Program-made: the position numbers and the translations under genes
Source of the DNA: Lysobacterales bacterium CG_4_10_14_3_um_filter_64_11
Lineage (GTDB): Bacteria > Pseudomonadota > Gammaproteobacteria > Xanthomonadales > Xanthomonadaceae
NCBI GenBank assembly: GCA_002782905.1
Contig: PFJA01000257.1
Span: 1 to 19,767, forward strand
Length of the DNA stretch: 19,767 nt
Reading direction: 5' to 3'
Notes under the pieces: model-generated
What the model was told of the DNA's origin: nothing
What the model saw: the letters and a program-made list of their open reading frames with translations, nothing else
Database searches by the model: none
Shown here: positions 7,002-15,141 of the stretch, in pieces
Layout: the number at the start of each line of letters is the position of its first letter
How positions within the stretch are numbered: the first letter of the stretch is position 1

Positions 7002-8444
7002 ATGAGCAATTGCATCACTCACGCCGAGACGATTCTGCTCGCGCCATCGGGCCTCGCGGCATCGGATCTGGAACGCGCGTTTGGCGTGCTGCTCGGGCCG
7101 GGCGTGGATTTTGGCGACCTGTATTTCCAGCATGGCCGGCGGGAAAGTTGGGCCATGGAAGATGGCATCGTCAAGGAAGGTAGCCACGCCATCGAACAAG
7201 GTGTGGGTGTGCGAGCGGTCAGCGGTGAAAAGACCGGGTTCGCCTATTCCGACGAGATCAGTGCTGCGGCGCTGGCGAGCGCAGCGCGATCGGCACGTGC
7301 GATCGCCCGTGATGGCCTGTCTGCCAACCCCAAACCGCTGGTCCGTGGCCTCAGCCGTGGGCTGTATTCCGCGTCTGACCCGATCGAGACGATGCACGTG
7401 GCGCAGCGTCTGGCTGCCCTGCGCGATACCGACAAATTGCTGCGTGCGCTCGATCCGCGCGTCAAGCAGGTGATGGTCAGCTTGACCGGCAGTGTCGAAA
7501 CCCTTCTGGTAGCGCGCAGCGATGGTTTGCTGGCTGCCGATGTACGGCCACTGGTGCGTTTCAATGTGCAGGTGATTGTCGAACAAAACGGTCGTCGTGA
7601 AACCGGTTACGCCGGCGGCGGTGGCCGCTACGATTATCTGCATTTGCTGGCCGACGGCAAACCGGAAAAATGGGCGCGCGAGGCGCTGCGCCAGGCATTG
7701 CTGAATCTCGATGCCAGTGCGGCGCCGGCCGGCACCATGCCGGTGGTGTTGGGGCCGGGTTGGCCTGGCGTACTGCTGCACGAAGCCGTGGGGCATGGCC
7801 TGGAAGGGGATTTCAACCGCAAGGGCACGTCAACCTATGCGGGCCGCATCGGCCAGCGGGTGGCCGCGGCCGGCGTCACCATCGTCGATGACGGTACGCT
7901 GGCGCAGCGGCGCGGCTCGTTGAATATCGATGATGAAGGCAATCCGAGCCGCTGCAATGTGCTGATCGAGGACGGTGTGCTGCGTGGCTACATGCACGAC
8001 ATGCTGAGCGCCCGCCTGGCCGGGGTCAGCCCCACCGGCAATGGCCGCCGCGAGAGCTTTGCGCATTTGCCGATGCCACGCATGACCAACACCTACATGC
8101 TGCCCGGCCCGCATGCGCCGCAGGACATCATCGCGTCGGTGAAACGTGGCCTGTATGCGGTCAATTTTGCCGGCGGCCAGGTTGATATCACCAGTGGCAA
8201 GTTCGTGTTTTCCACGTCAGAGGCTTATCTTATCGAGGATGGCAAGGTTACCCGCCCGGTCAAAGGCGCTACCCTGATCGGCAACGGCCCGGAAACCATG
8301 GGCCGGGTCAGCATGGTCGGCTCGGACCTGAGCCTGGACGAAGGCGTCGGCGTGTGCGGCAAGGACGGGCAGAGCGTCCCGGTCGGTGTCGGCCAACCGA
8401 CCTTGTTGATCGATGCCTTGACGGTGGGAGGTACGCAAGCATGA
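7002..8444 (+). CDS. tldD: Metalloprotease TldD
   Basis: TldD is the catalytic half of the TldD/TldE (PmbA) heterodimeric zinc protease, a cytoplasmic enzyme that degrades unfolded peptides and, in E. coli, matures microcin B17 and degrades CcdA. The zinc site is H260-E-A-V-G-H265 within LLHEAVGHGLEGDFNRKGTS, and the third ligand is the cysteine C452 of GVGVCGKDGQSVPVGVGQPT. The length of 480 residues is normal. The ATG at 7002 has GGAG seven bases upstream; an out-of-frame ATG four bases earlier is not used. Its partner pmbA lies 574 bases downstream on the same strand, with darP on the opposite strand in between, converging on tldD with only 14 bases between stops. Confidence 0.97.
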   Translation: MSNCITHAETILLAPSGLAASDLERAFGVLLGPGVDFGDLYFQHGRRESWAMEDGIVKEGSHAIEQGVGVRAVSGEKTGFAYSDEISAAALASAARSARAIARDGLSANPKPLVRGLSRGLYSASDPIETMHVAQRLAALRDTDKLLRALDPRVKQVMVSLTGSVETLLVARSDGLLAADVRPLVRFNVQVIVEQNGRRETGYAGGGGRYDYLHLLADGKPEKWAREALRQALLNLDASAAPAGTMPVVLGPGWPGVLLHEAVGHGLEGDFNRKGTSTYAGRIGQRVAAAGVTIVDDGTLAQRRGSLNIDDEGNPSRCNVLIEDGVLRGYMHDMLSARLAGVSPTGNGRRESFAHLPMPRMTNTYMLPGPHAPQDIIASVKRGLYAVNFAGGQVDITSGKFVFSTSEAYLIEDGKVTRPVKGATLIGNGPETMGRVSMVGSDLSLDEGVGVCGKDGQSVPVGVGQPTLLIDALTVGGTQA

Positions 8445-8458
8445 TTGGCTCAATTGAG

Positions 8459-8983
8459 TCATGCGTCGCCCAGCGCCGCGCGCAGGGCGCGCAGCAGTTC
8501 GCGCTGCGTGCGTGGCGGCTTGGCCTTGGCGCGTTCCTCGCGGGCGTTGCGAACCAGTTGCCGCAGTCGTTGACGATCCGCATCCGGAAACGCGTGCAGC
8601 CACGCGGTGAATCCGTCATCACCGTCGGCAAGCAGGCGTTCGCGCCAGGTTTCCGCCAAATGCAGGATCGCCGTTTCCTGCCGGCTGGCGCCCTTGGCGT
8701 GCTCAACCTGTGTGCGAATGGCGGCCAGCGTGTCGTCGTCTTCGCGGCGCATGGTTTTGGCCAGAAACTGCACCTGCCGTTTGTGCGCAATATGCGTGCG
8801 GATCGCCTGCGCTTGCGCGATTTGCTCGCGAACCGCGTCCGGGATCGGCATCGTTTGCAACTCGGCCGGCTTCAGCGCGACCAGTCGTTCGGCCAGTTCG
8901 AATATCGACAGCGCTGCCCGCCGCTGCTGGGTTCGGCTGGGCGACGCGTCCTCGCGGCTGTCGCTGTCAGTGACATCAGTCAT
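8459..8983 (-). CDS. darP: Ribosome biogenesis factor DarP (YjgA, DUF615)
   Basis: This 174-residue cytoplasmic protein is rich in charged helices. ALSIFELAERLVALKPAELQ and then RTHIAHKRQVQFLAKTMRRE are the signature of the YjgA/DUF615 family, whose E. coli member binds late 50S ribosome assembly intermediates. The first 20 residues are acidic and probably disordered. The ATG at 8983 has AGGT eight bases upstream. The gene is divergent from pmbA with 35 bases between starts, an arrangement also found in E. coli (yjgA/pmbA), which supports both calls. The 10-base palindrome CTCAATTGAG at 8449-8458 separates its stop from that of tldD. Confidence 0.95.
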   Translation of the reverse strand: MTDVTDSDSREDASPSRTQQRRAALSIFELAERLVALKPAELQTMPIPDAVREQIAQAQAIRTHIAHKRQVQFLAKTMRREDDDTLAAIRTQVEHAKGASRQETAILHLAETWRERLLADGDDGFTAWLHAFPDADRQRLRQLVRNAREERAKAKPPRTQRELLRALRAALGDA

Positions 8984-9018
8984 GGATTTACCTCATCGCA
9001 ACGCGCAAGGATACGCGG

Positions 9019-10380
9019 ATGACAGCCCATTCCGCAAAAACCTCGCCATTGCCGCAGGCGCGTCTGGACGAACTGGCGGACATCACCGCGGCGGTGCTCA
9101 AGCGCTGTCGTGCCCAAGGGGCAAGTTCGGCCGAGGTCAATGCCAGCGAAAGTCACGGGCTGTCAGTCAGTGTGCGCATGGGTGAGGTGGAGACGGTTGA
9201 GGATACCCGTGACCGCGGGCTGTCGCTCACCGTGTACTTCGGCCAGCGCAAAGGCCATGCCAGCACCGCCGATCTGGCGCCGGCCAGCATCGAGCAGACC
9301 GTCAGCCAGGCGTGCGCGATTGCGCGTCATACCGAAGACGACCCGGCTGCCGGCTTGGCCGATCCCGAGCGCATGGCGCGTGAGTTTCCGGATTTCGATC
9401 GGTGGCATCCGTGGGCAATCGATGCCGAGCAGGGCATTGCCATGGGCATTGCCTGCGAGGCCGCCGGGCGTGATGCCGACGCGCGGATCAGCAATTCCGA
9501 AGGTGCCTCGGTCAACAGCAACCAGAGCCTGGGCGTTTATGCCAACTCGCACGGCTTCATTGGGCATGAGTGTGGCACCAGCCATAGTGTCAGCATTTCG
9601 CTGATTGCCGGCAGTGGCGAAAACATGCAGCGCGATCACTGGTACAGCGCGGCGGTTGCCGCCGAAGACCTGGAGCCGGTCGCGGCAATCGGCCGTCGCG
9701 CGGCGGAACGCGCCGTGGCGCGGTTGGCACCGCGCCACGTCAAAACCGGCGATTATCCGGTGTTGTTCGCGCCGCAGGCGGCACGCAGCCTGATCGGCCA
9801 TCTGCTGGCGGCGGTATCCGGTGGCTCGCTGTACCGGCGGGCCAGCTTTCTGCTCGACAGCGCCGGGCAGCATATTTTTCCGGCTTGGCTGAATATCCGC
9901 GAGCGGCCCCATTTACGGCGTGGCTTTCGCTCGGCGGCGTTTGATGACGAGGGCGTTGCCACTGCCGATAACGAGCTGATCCGTGACGGCGTGCTGGCGC
10001 GCTACGTACTGGGCAGTTATTCGGCGCGCAAGCTCGGTCTGCAATCAACCGCCAACGCCGGTGGCATCCACAACCTGATCGTCGAACCGGGATTGTTCGA
10101 TCAGGCGGCATTGCTGCGGCAAATGGGCCGCGGCCTGCTGATCACCGAATTGATGGGACAGGGCGTCAATATCATTACCGGCGATTATTCGCGCGGTGCC
10201 GCCGGGTTTCGCATCGAAAATGGCGTGATCGCCTACCCGGTCGATCAAATCACACTGGCCGGTAATCTACGCGAGATGTTTGCCGCCATCGAAGCGGTGG
10301 CCAACGATGTCGATTCGCGCTCGCATATCTTGACCGGCTCGATGTTGCTTGGCCAACTGACGGTGGCCGGTTCGGGATGA
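9019..10380 (+). CDS. pmbA: Metalloprotease subunit PmbA (TldE)
   Basis: PmbA/TldE is the non-catalytic partner of TldD in the heterodimeric zinc protease. The 453-residue protein shows the shared TldD/PmbA fold: GLSVSVRMGEVETVEDTRDR near the start, NSEGASVNSNQSLGVYANSH in the middle and RGLLITELMGQGVNIITGDY near the C-terminus. As expected for TldE it lacks the HExxxH zinc motif. The ATG at 9019 has AAGGA seven bases upstream. It is separated from tldD by darP on the other strand, so the two subunits probably come from separate transcripts or share one that reads antisense through darP. Confidence 0.96.
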   Translation: MTAHSAKTSPLPQARLDELADITAAVLKRCRAQGASSAEVNASESHGLSVSVRMGEVETVEDTRDRGLSLTVYFGQRKGHASTADLAPASIEQTVSQACAIARHTEDDPAAGLADPERMAREFPDFDRWHPWAIDAEQGIAMGIACEAAGRDADARISNSEGASVNSNQSLGVYANSHGFIGHECGTSHSVSISLIAGSGENMQRDHWYSAAVAAEDLEPVAAIGRRAAERAVARLAPRHVKTGDYPVLFAPQAARSLIGHLLAAVSGGSLYRRASFLLDSAGQHIFPAWLNIRERPHLRRGFRSAAFDDEGVATADNELIRDGVLARYVLGSYSARKLGLQSTANAGGIHNLIVEPGLFDQAALLRQMGRGLLITELMGQGVNIITGDYSRGAAGFRIENGVIAYPVDQITLAGNLREMFAAIEAVANDVDSRSHILTGSMLLGQLTVAGSG

Positions 10381-10404
10381 CAGGGGTGACGCGACATTGA
10401 TAAT
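10377..10404 (+). promoter_or_regulatory. Candidate sigma-70 promoter for the DUF4870 gene
   Basis: ATGACA (10377-10382, five of six matches to the -35) is followed after 16 bases by GATAAT (10399-10404, five of six to the -10). The -35 overlaps the pmbA stop codon. The predicted start is about 20-25 bases before the DUF4870 ATG. Confidence 0.55.
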
Positions 10405-10433
10405 TTGCAGTTCGCGACCAAGGGGAAAGTACA

Positions 10434-10841
10434 ATGGCTGATTTTGACAATCTCACGCAGGCACCCGCTGCCGGTAGCGATGCGCCCAGCGCTGAACAAC
10501 GCACCTGGGGCATGCTCTGCCATCTGGCGGCGTTGTCGGCGTTTTTCAGCGGCATCGGCTTGGTGCTCGGGCCGTTGATCGTGTGGCTGATCAAGCGCGA
10601 CGAAATGCCGTTCGTCAACGATCAGGGCAAGGAAGCACTGAACTTCAACATCACTGTGTTCATCGTCAGCGCGGCGCTCTGGATAATCAGCATCGTTACC
10701 CTCGGGCTCGGTCTGTTGATCGCGGTGCCGCTGTGGATCGTGATTGCGCTGATCTGGTTGATCGTTACCATCGTCGCCGCAATCAAGGCCAATGACGGCG
10801 AGTATTACCGTTATCCATTTGCACTGCGCTTGATCAAATAA
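10434..10841 (+). CDS. DUF4870 domain membrane protein
   Basis: This 135-residue protein opens with about 20 polar, probably cytoplasmic residues, then EQRTWGMLCHLAALSAFFSG, a first membrane helix, and the marker KRDEMPFVNDQGKEALNFNI. Two long hydrophobic stretches follow (about residues 74-95 and 97-121) and the protein ends YYRYPFALRLIK. This is the DUF4870 (Tic20-like) pattern of small inner-membrane proteins of unknown function. The ATG at 10434 has AGGGGAA about eight bases upstream and a good candidate promoter at 10377-10404. It converges on ispA with a perfect 16-base palindrome between. Confidence 0.93.
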   Translation: MADFDNLTQAPAAGSDAPSAEQRTWGMLCHLAALSAFFSGIGLVLGPLIVWLIKRDEMPFVNDQGKEALNFNITVFIVSAALWIISIVTLGLGLLIAVPLWIVIALIWLIVTIVAAIKANDGEYYRYPFALRLIK

Positions 10842-10874
10842 AACGCTGTGACGCACACCGGTTGGCAGCGCTGG

Positions 10875-10890
10875 TGCAGCACGTGCTGCA
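10875..10890. repeat. 16-base perfect palindrome between convergent genes
   Basis: TGCAGCACGTGCTGCA equals its own reverse complement. It ends directly at the ispA stop codon (10891-10893) and lies 33 bases after the DUF4870 stop. As RNA it could form a six-base stem on either strand, without a T run, so it is a weak terminator candidate or a protein-binding site. Confidence 0.5.
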
Positions 10891-11814
10891 TCAATACCCG
10901 CGCTGCACCGCAAAGCGGGCCAGTTGCCGCAACGGTTCGGCGCGCTCATCCATGGCGCCCAGCGCGGCTTGCATCTGCGCGGCCAGCGCATCGAGATGTT
11001 GGCGCGAGGCATCGATGCCGAGCAGCGACGGGAATGTGGATTTGTTGTGCGCTGCGTCCTTGCCGGCGGTCTTGCCCAGTTGTGCCGAGTCGCCCTCGAT
11101 ATCGAGCACGTCATCGCGGATCTGAAACGCCAGTCCGAGCGCATCGGCGTAAGCGTCCAGTTGGCCGATCGTGGCCGCGTCGGATGCTCCCAGCAACGCG
11201 CCGATACGTACGCTGCCTCGTATCAGCGCGCCGGTTTTGGCGCGGTGCATGCGGTGCAGGGCATCGATCGACTGCTGCTGGCCGGTCGCCTGCAAATCCA
11301 GCGCCTGGCCGCCGCACATCCCGGTCGAGCCGGCGGCGCGCGCGAGCGTACGCAGCAGCTCGACACGAACTTCGGCACCGACAGGCGCCTGAGTCAGACA
11401 CTCGAAGGCCAGCGCCTGCAACGCGTCGCCGGCCAGAATCGCGGTTGCCTCGTCGAAGGCAACATGCACGGTTGGCCGCCCGCGGCGCAGGTCGTCATCA
11501 TCCATCGCGGGCAGGTCGTCGTGCACCAGCGAGTAGGCGTGGATCAGCTCCACCGCAACTGCACCGGCATCGAGCGCGTCTGGATCGGCGCGGTTTACCG
11601 CGCCGGTGGCATAAACCAGCATCGGCCGCAGGCGTTTGCCACCGGACAGCGCTGCATGGCGCATCGCCGCATGCAGCCGCACGGGCGGTAGAGTGCGGTC
11701 GGGCAGGCAGCACTCAAGGCCACGCTCGATGCGCGCCAGCCACTGTGCGAAAGACGGATGATTCAGCATGGCTGCCGGCGCCGCGCAGCCCGCTGTGGCG
11801 CGCTGCAGCCGCAT
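10891..11814 (-). CDS. ispA: Farnesyl diphosphate synthase (short-chain polyprenyl synthase)
   Basis: IspA condenses IPP with DMAPP and GPP to give farnesyl diphosphate for ubiquinone and undecaprenyl precursors in the cytoplasm. Visible motifs are GGKRLRP (58-64), the first aspartate-rich motif D99-D100-LPAM-D105 with the two-residue insert of bacterial enzymes, CGGQALDL, and the second motif DDVLDIEGD. The ATG at 11814 follows the xseB stop directly (TGAATG), which would suit translational coupling as in the E. coli xseB-ispA pair. Neither it nor the in-frame ATG at 11769 has a clear ribosome site; the latter drops 15 alanine-rich residues and may be the true start. The dxs gene often found next is absent; DUF4870 converges instead. 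Confidence 0.95.
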   Translation of the reverse strand: MRLQRATAGCAAPAAMLNHPSFAQWLARIERGLECCLPDRTLPPVRLHAAMRHAALSGGKRLRPMLVYATGAVNRADPDALDAGAVAVELIHAYSLVHDDLPAMDDDDLRRGRPTVHVAFDEATAILAGDALQALAFECLTQAPVGAEVRVELLRTLARAAGSTGMCGGQALDLQATGQQQSIDALHRMHRAKTGALIRGSVRIGALLGASDAATIGQLDAYADALGLAFQIRDDVLDIEGDSAQLGKTAGKDAAHNKSTFPSLLGIDASRQHLDALAAQMQAALGAMDERAEPLRQLARFAVQRGY

Positions 11815-12075
11815 TCAAGGTGGGTCGGCATTGAACGCTTCGGCGGCATCCGGAGCCAGTGGGTCGGACAACAGCTTGACGCGCAGTTCGGCGTGATCGA
11901 GCGCTCCCCGGCATTGCCGATACAGCGCAATACCGCGCTCGTAGGCGGTCAGTGAGTCTTCCAGCGCGAGGTCGCCCGACTCCATGCGCTGCACCAGGGT
12001 TTCGAGTTCGTCGAGTGCATGCTCAAAGTTTGCCACCGGACTGGCGGTTGCGTCAGTTTTTTCGGGAGATGCCAT
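11815..12075 (-). CDS. xseB: Exodeoxyribonuclease VII small subunit
   Basis: XseB binds the large subunit XseA to form the single-strand-specific nuclease exonuclease VII, active in repair. This 86-codon frame has the whole XseB domain: NFEHALDELETLVQRMESGD followed by LALEDSLTAYERGIALYRQC and a variable acidic tail. The ATG at 12075 gives 85 residues... a normal family length; an upstream frame to 12138 adds 21 residues with no family similarity. The ribosome site is weak (GAG). It is immediately followed by ispA, as in E. coli, and is divergent from pilZ. The catalytic partner xseA is not in the window. Confidence 0.93.
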   Translation of the reverse strand: MASPEKTDATASPVANFEHALDELETLVQRMESGDLALEDSLTAYERGIALYRQCRGALDHAELRVKLLSDPLAPDAAEAFNADPP

Positions 12076-12245
12076 GCTCGAAGTGTGCCGGTAATCGCCG
12101 GTCAGGGTCAATCCCGAGTGACCATCATGCTGTGACATTGGCCCCGGCGCTGCCCCAACACCGGTAATTCACGCTAAGCTTGTCGCACAGCGCCGGCTGG
12201 CGGCGCGCCCGGGCGATGTGCGCGGGTGTCTGATCGGAGAACGCA

Positions 12246-12602
12246 ATGGCTGTGGGTCCGGGTGCAAGGCAGGGTATCTTGTCGCTCGCAATCAGGGACA
12301 AGGAAGCGCTGTACAGCGCGTACCTGCCATTCGTAAAGGGTGGCGGCATGTTTGTGGCGACCAACAAGCGCTACTTCCTCGGTGATGAGGTGTTTTTGTT
12401 GCTGACGCTGCCCGAAGACAACGAGCGCCTGCCGGTTGCCGGCAAGGTGGTCTGGGTGACACCGGCCGGTGCGCAGGGCAATCGCAGCGCCGGCATTGGC
12501 GTGCAGATACCCGACAGCAACGAAGGTCAAACCGTGCGCAGCAGAATCGAGACCCTGCTCGCAGGCATGCTCGATTCGGACCGGCCGACCCATACCATGT
12601 AA
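12246..12602 (+). CDS. pilZ: PilZ domain protein of the type IV pilus kind
   Basis: This 118-residue cytoplasmic protein closely follows the founding PilZ pattern: GILSLAIRDKEALYSAYLPF, then VKGGGMFVATNKRYFLGDEV, PVAGKVVWVTPAGAQGNRSA and GIGVQI. Proteins of this kind are needed for type IV pilus assembly and, in Xanthomonas, contact the pilus ATPase and FimX. The RxxxR and (D/N)xSxxG residues that bind cyclic di-GMP in other PilZ domains are not seen, as is usual for this subgroup, so direct binding of the nucleotide is unlikely. The ATG at 12246 has GGAGA five bases upstream. It is followed after 23 bases by the MipA gene; the tmk and holB neighbours found in Pseudomonas are absent. Confidence 0.93.
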   Translation: MAVGPGARQGILSLAIRDKEALYSAYLPFVKGGGMFVATNKRYFLGDEVFLLLTLPEDNERLPVAGKVVWVTPAGAQGNRSAGIGVQIPDSNEGQTVRSRIETLLAGMLDSDRPTHTM

Positions 12603-12625
12603 ACCGATTTCACGAGGACGTTGCG

Positions 12626-13435
12626 ATGCGCTGGCGAGTAATGGCGGCAATCGGCCTGGTGCTGTTTACCACGGTGTCATTGGCTTCCGAGGGCAAACCC
12701 GATCCGGGTAGAGGGCGGGATTTCGTCGCCTTGGGTCTGGGTGCAACGCCCGACTACCGCGGCTCCAACGACTATCAATTGGTGCCCTTCGGGTTTGCCA
12801 GCTATCGCGTCGGTGATCTGCGCTACACCTGGCAGGGGTTGTCGCTCAAGGCCGATTTTCTTGAGTTGCGCAGTGCAGGCACCTGGGTCGGCGGCATCAC
12901 TGCGGCCTATGTGCCGGGGCGCCATGATGTCGACAACCCAGCGGTCGACCGCTTGCCCGACATTGCTGGCACGGTTGAACTGGGTGGCTTCCTCGGCCGC
13001 CGCTTTCGCGCCCTGTTCAACAACGCCGATGCCATCGCCGTATCGCTGGGCGTGATGGCCGACATCGGTGGCGTCTACCGTGGTTATACCCTTGATCTCG
13101 GGCTGGATTACAACACGCCGTTGTCGCCGCGCGTTCGGGCGTTGCTCAATCTAGGCGCGGTGTATGCCAGCGACGGTTTCATGGACACCCAGTTCGGTGT
13201 CGATGAGCGTGGTGCCGCAGCCAGCGGCTTGCCCACATTCAGCGCGGATGCCGGAGTCCATCAGTTATCCGCTTCGGCCGGGCTCAACATGCAGTTCAAT
13301 CGCCGTTGGGGCATTTTCGGACAGTTGGCCTATAGCCGGCTCACTGGCGATGCCCGCAACAGCCCGGTGGTGCGCTTCGGCGGCGATCCCGATCAGTGGC
13401 GGCTCGGTCTGGCGCTGTCGTATCGGCTGGATTGA
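12626..13435 (+). CDS. MipA/OmpV family outer-membrane protein
   Basis: This 269-residue protein has a signal peptide (MRWRVMAAIGLVLFTTVSLA, cleavage near SLA|SE). The mature part alternates short amphipathic strands and turns typical of an outer-membrane beta barrel: FVALGLGATPDYRGSNDYQL near the start is the MipA/OmpV opening, and LGLALSYRLD closes it. Family members serve as scaffolds for murein synthesis or hydrolysis enzymes, or as small porins; which applies here is not visible. The terminal residue is aspartate rather than the usual aromatic. GAGG lies eight bases before the ATG. The 23-base gap to pilZ suggests co-transcription, though no functional tie is known. It converges on puuB. 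Confidence 0.9.
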   Translation: MRWRVMAAIGLVLFTTVSLASEGKPDPGRGRDFVALGLGATPDYRGSNDYQLVPFGFASYRVGDLRYTWQGLSLKADFLELRSAGTWVGGITAAYVPGRHDVDNPAVDRLPDIAGTVELGGFLGRRFRALFNNADAIAVSLGVMADIGGVYRGYTLDLGLDYNTPLSPRVRALLNLGAVYASDGFMDTQFGVDERGAAASGLPTFSADAGVHQLSASAGLNMQFNRRWGIFGQLAYSRLTGDARNSPVVRFGGDPDQWRLGLALSYRLD

Positions 13436-13444
13436 ATGGTTGCC

Positions 13445-13460
13445 GTGAGCGCGTGCTCAC
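13445..13460. terminator. Small hairpin at the mipA/puuB convergent end
   Basis: GTGAGC (13445-13450) pairs with GCTCAC (13455-13460) around a four-base GCGT loop. It spans the puuB stop codon and lies just after the mipA-type gene. There is no T tract on either strand, so it is only a weak candidate for a two-way terminator. Confidence 0.3.
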
Positions 13461-14740
13461 CACAGCGCATCGCGCAGCTTGAACCATGCCATTGCCGCCA
13501 CCAGTAACGGCATGCGCAGCGCGCGGCCGCCGGGGAAATCGCGGTGACGGATGCGCGCGAACACGTCCATGCGCTCGCTCTGGCCGCGGATCGCTTCAGC
13601 AATGACACGTCCGGCCAGGCCGGTAGCGGCGACACCGTGGCCAGAGAAACCCTGGGCAAAATACACGTTGTCGCACAGCCGGCCCCAATGCGGTGCGCGG
13701 TTGCGGCTGATGTCGATCACGCCGCCCCATAGATACTCGAAATCGACACCCTTCAGTTGCGGGAATACCCGCCGCATGCGGGCGCGCATTACCCCGCGCA
13801 GGTTCGCGGGTGGCAGGTTGGAATAGCTGGCACGGCCGCCGAACAGCAGGCGGTGATCGGCGCTGAGGCGGAAATAATCCAGTGCCCAGTTGATGTCGGC
13901 CACCGCCATGTCGTTGCCGATCAGTGCGCGCGCACGTTCGTCGCCCAGTACCGCAGTGGCGCCGATATAGGTGCCCACCGGCATGATCTTGCGATCGAGC
14001 TGCGGTGCGATACCCTTGACCAGTGCATTGCCGGCCAGCACGGCAAAATCGCAACGTACGCTGCCGTGTTGCGTGTGCAGCACCGGCCGTGCGCCGTGTT
14101 CGATCCGCAGCACCTTGCTGCCGGCAAAGATACGAACCCCGGCAGCGCAGGCGGCGCGCGCCAGGCCCAGCGTGTAATTGAGCGGGTGCAGATGCCCCGA
14201 GTTGGCGTCGTACAGGGCGCCGAGGTAGCGCTCGGAGGGCAGATTGGCGTGCAACTGATCGCGATCCCACCAAGTCAGCGGGTAGTTGTAGTGCTCGCTG
14301 AGTTGGCGTTGCCAGTGCTGGAGTTCGACCACATGGCGAGGCCGGATCGCGACGTGGGCGTGGCCGCTGCGCCAGTCGCAGGCAATCTGGTGTCTGGCGA
14401 TCCGCTCACCGATCATGCGCACCCCGTCCAGCGACCACGCGAACAAGCGCTGCGCATCGGCCCGTCCGACCAAGCCTTCCAGTTTGCTCTCACCGCAACC
14501 AAAACCGAAGATCACCTGGCCGCCATTGCGGCCCGAAGCCCCCCAGCCGACCGATTCGGCTTCCAGCACGATCACCTGGTAACCGGCTTCCGCCAATTCC
14601 AGTGCGGCGTTGAGTCCGGTCAGGCCGGCACCAAGCACGCAGACATCTGCTCGTTGTGCGCCTTCAAGGTGCGGATGGGTTGCCATCGCGTGTGCGCTGG
14701 CGGCGTACCAGGAAGCAGGATGCGACGGGTGATCTGACAT
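13457..14740 (-). CDS. puuB: Gamma-glutamylputrescine oxidase (FAD-dependent)
   Basis: PuuB oxidises gamma-glutamylputrescine to gamma-glutamyl-gamma-aminobutyraldehyde, ammonia and hydrogen peroxide. The 427-residue DAO-family protein has the FAD dinucleotide fold at its N-terminus (LGAGLTGLNAALELAEAGY, glycines 37, 39 and 42) and the PuuB-type WGASGRNGGQVIFGFG at 66-81. Further family markers are DYFRLSADHRLLFGGRASYS and the C-terminal FAD contact YFAQGFSGHGVAATGLAG. The ATG at 14740 has GGAG nine bases upstream. It lies downstream of the first puuA on the same strand but 434 repeat-filled bases away. A TTGACT on this strand (14811-14816) could be a -35, but no good -10 follows. Function is supported by the puuA and puuD neighbours. 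Confidence 0.92.
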   Translation of the reverse strand: MSDHPSHPASWYAASAHAMATHPHLEGAQRADVCVLGAGLTGLNAALELAEAGYQVIVLEAESVGWGASGRNGGQVIFGFGCGESKLEGLVGRADAQRLFAWSLDGVRMIGERIARHQIACDWRSGHAHVAIRPRHVVELQHWQRQLSEHYNYPLTWWDRDQLHANLPSERYLGALYDANSGHLHPLNYTLGLARAACAAGVRIFAGSKVLRIEHGARPVLHTQHGSVRCDFAVLAGNALVKGIAPQLDRKIMPVGTYIGATAVLGDERARALIGNDMAVADINWALDYFRLSADHRLLFGGRASYSNLPPANLRGVMRARMRRVFPQLKGVDFEYLWGGVIDISRNRAPHWGRLCDNVYFAQGFSGHGVAATGLAGRVIAEAIRGQSERMDVFARIRHRDFPGGRALRMPLLVAAMAWFKLRDALW

Positions 14741-14828
14741 GTTTGCTCGCTCCGTTGTCGATGTGCGCCTTTGACGCGAAGGATATCGCTACGGGCTGCG
14801 AACACCGGCCAGTCAAGTGCAACAACAG

Positions 14829-14855
14829 TCCGCAAAGAACGCAAAATACGCGAAG
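14829..14855. repeat. CGCAAAG-type repeat, left arm
   Basis: The sequence reads TCCGCAAAGAACGCAAAATA and then CGCGAAG. It is inverted relative to the two arms at 14997-15020 and 15116-15141 and resembles the CGCCAAG arms near 5600. Confidence 0.65.
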
Positions 14856-14996
14856 TTTTCTTTCGGTAGCGACGTGGGCATTTGTCGCGATCACCCTGGT
14901 TGGGCTGCGATTTCCCTGCACGGATCGTCAATGCGTTTACCGCTCTCTGGAATCGGCGTAATTCGCGTGACAAATATTTCCTGTCCAGTTGGCTTT

Positions 14997-15020
14997 GCGC
15001 CCTTCGCTCTTCGCGGACCC
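14997..15020. repeat. CGCAAAG-type repeat, middle arm
   Basis: GCGCCCTTCGCTCTTCGCGG followed by ACCC. It is a direct copy of the arm at 15116-15141 (the stretch GCTCTTCGCGGACCC is identical) and inverted relative to 14829-14855. Confidence 0.65.
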
Positions 15021-15115
15021 GAATGCCCACGAGGTCATGATCGGGTTCCAAGGTCTATTCCGTTCCGCAGAAGCGCATCGTGTCATGGCGCGCCTATTTT
15101 GACGTGTTTTCATTT

Positions 15116-15141
15116 GCGCCTTTTGCGCTCTTCGCGGACCC
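15116..15141. repeat. CGCAAAG-type repeat, right arm
   Basis: GCGCCTTTTGCGCTCTTCGC followed by GGACCC. It is a direct repeat of 14997-15020, about 119 bases away; both are followed by (G)AATGC. It lies 33 bases before the end of the first puuA. Confidence 0.65.

Noticed and set aside
12076..12245. Divergent promoters between xseB and pilZ
   Set aside because: TTGACC on the minus strand has no -10 at a usable distance, and TAAGCT on the plus strand has no -35.
13757..14737. 326-codon plus-strand open frame opposite puuB
   Set aside because: It is the reverse of the FAD-binding puuB frame and shows no domain of its own.
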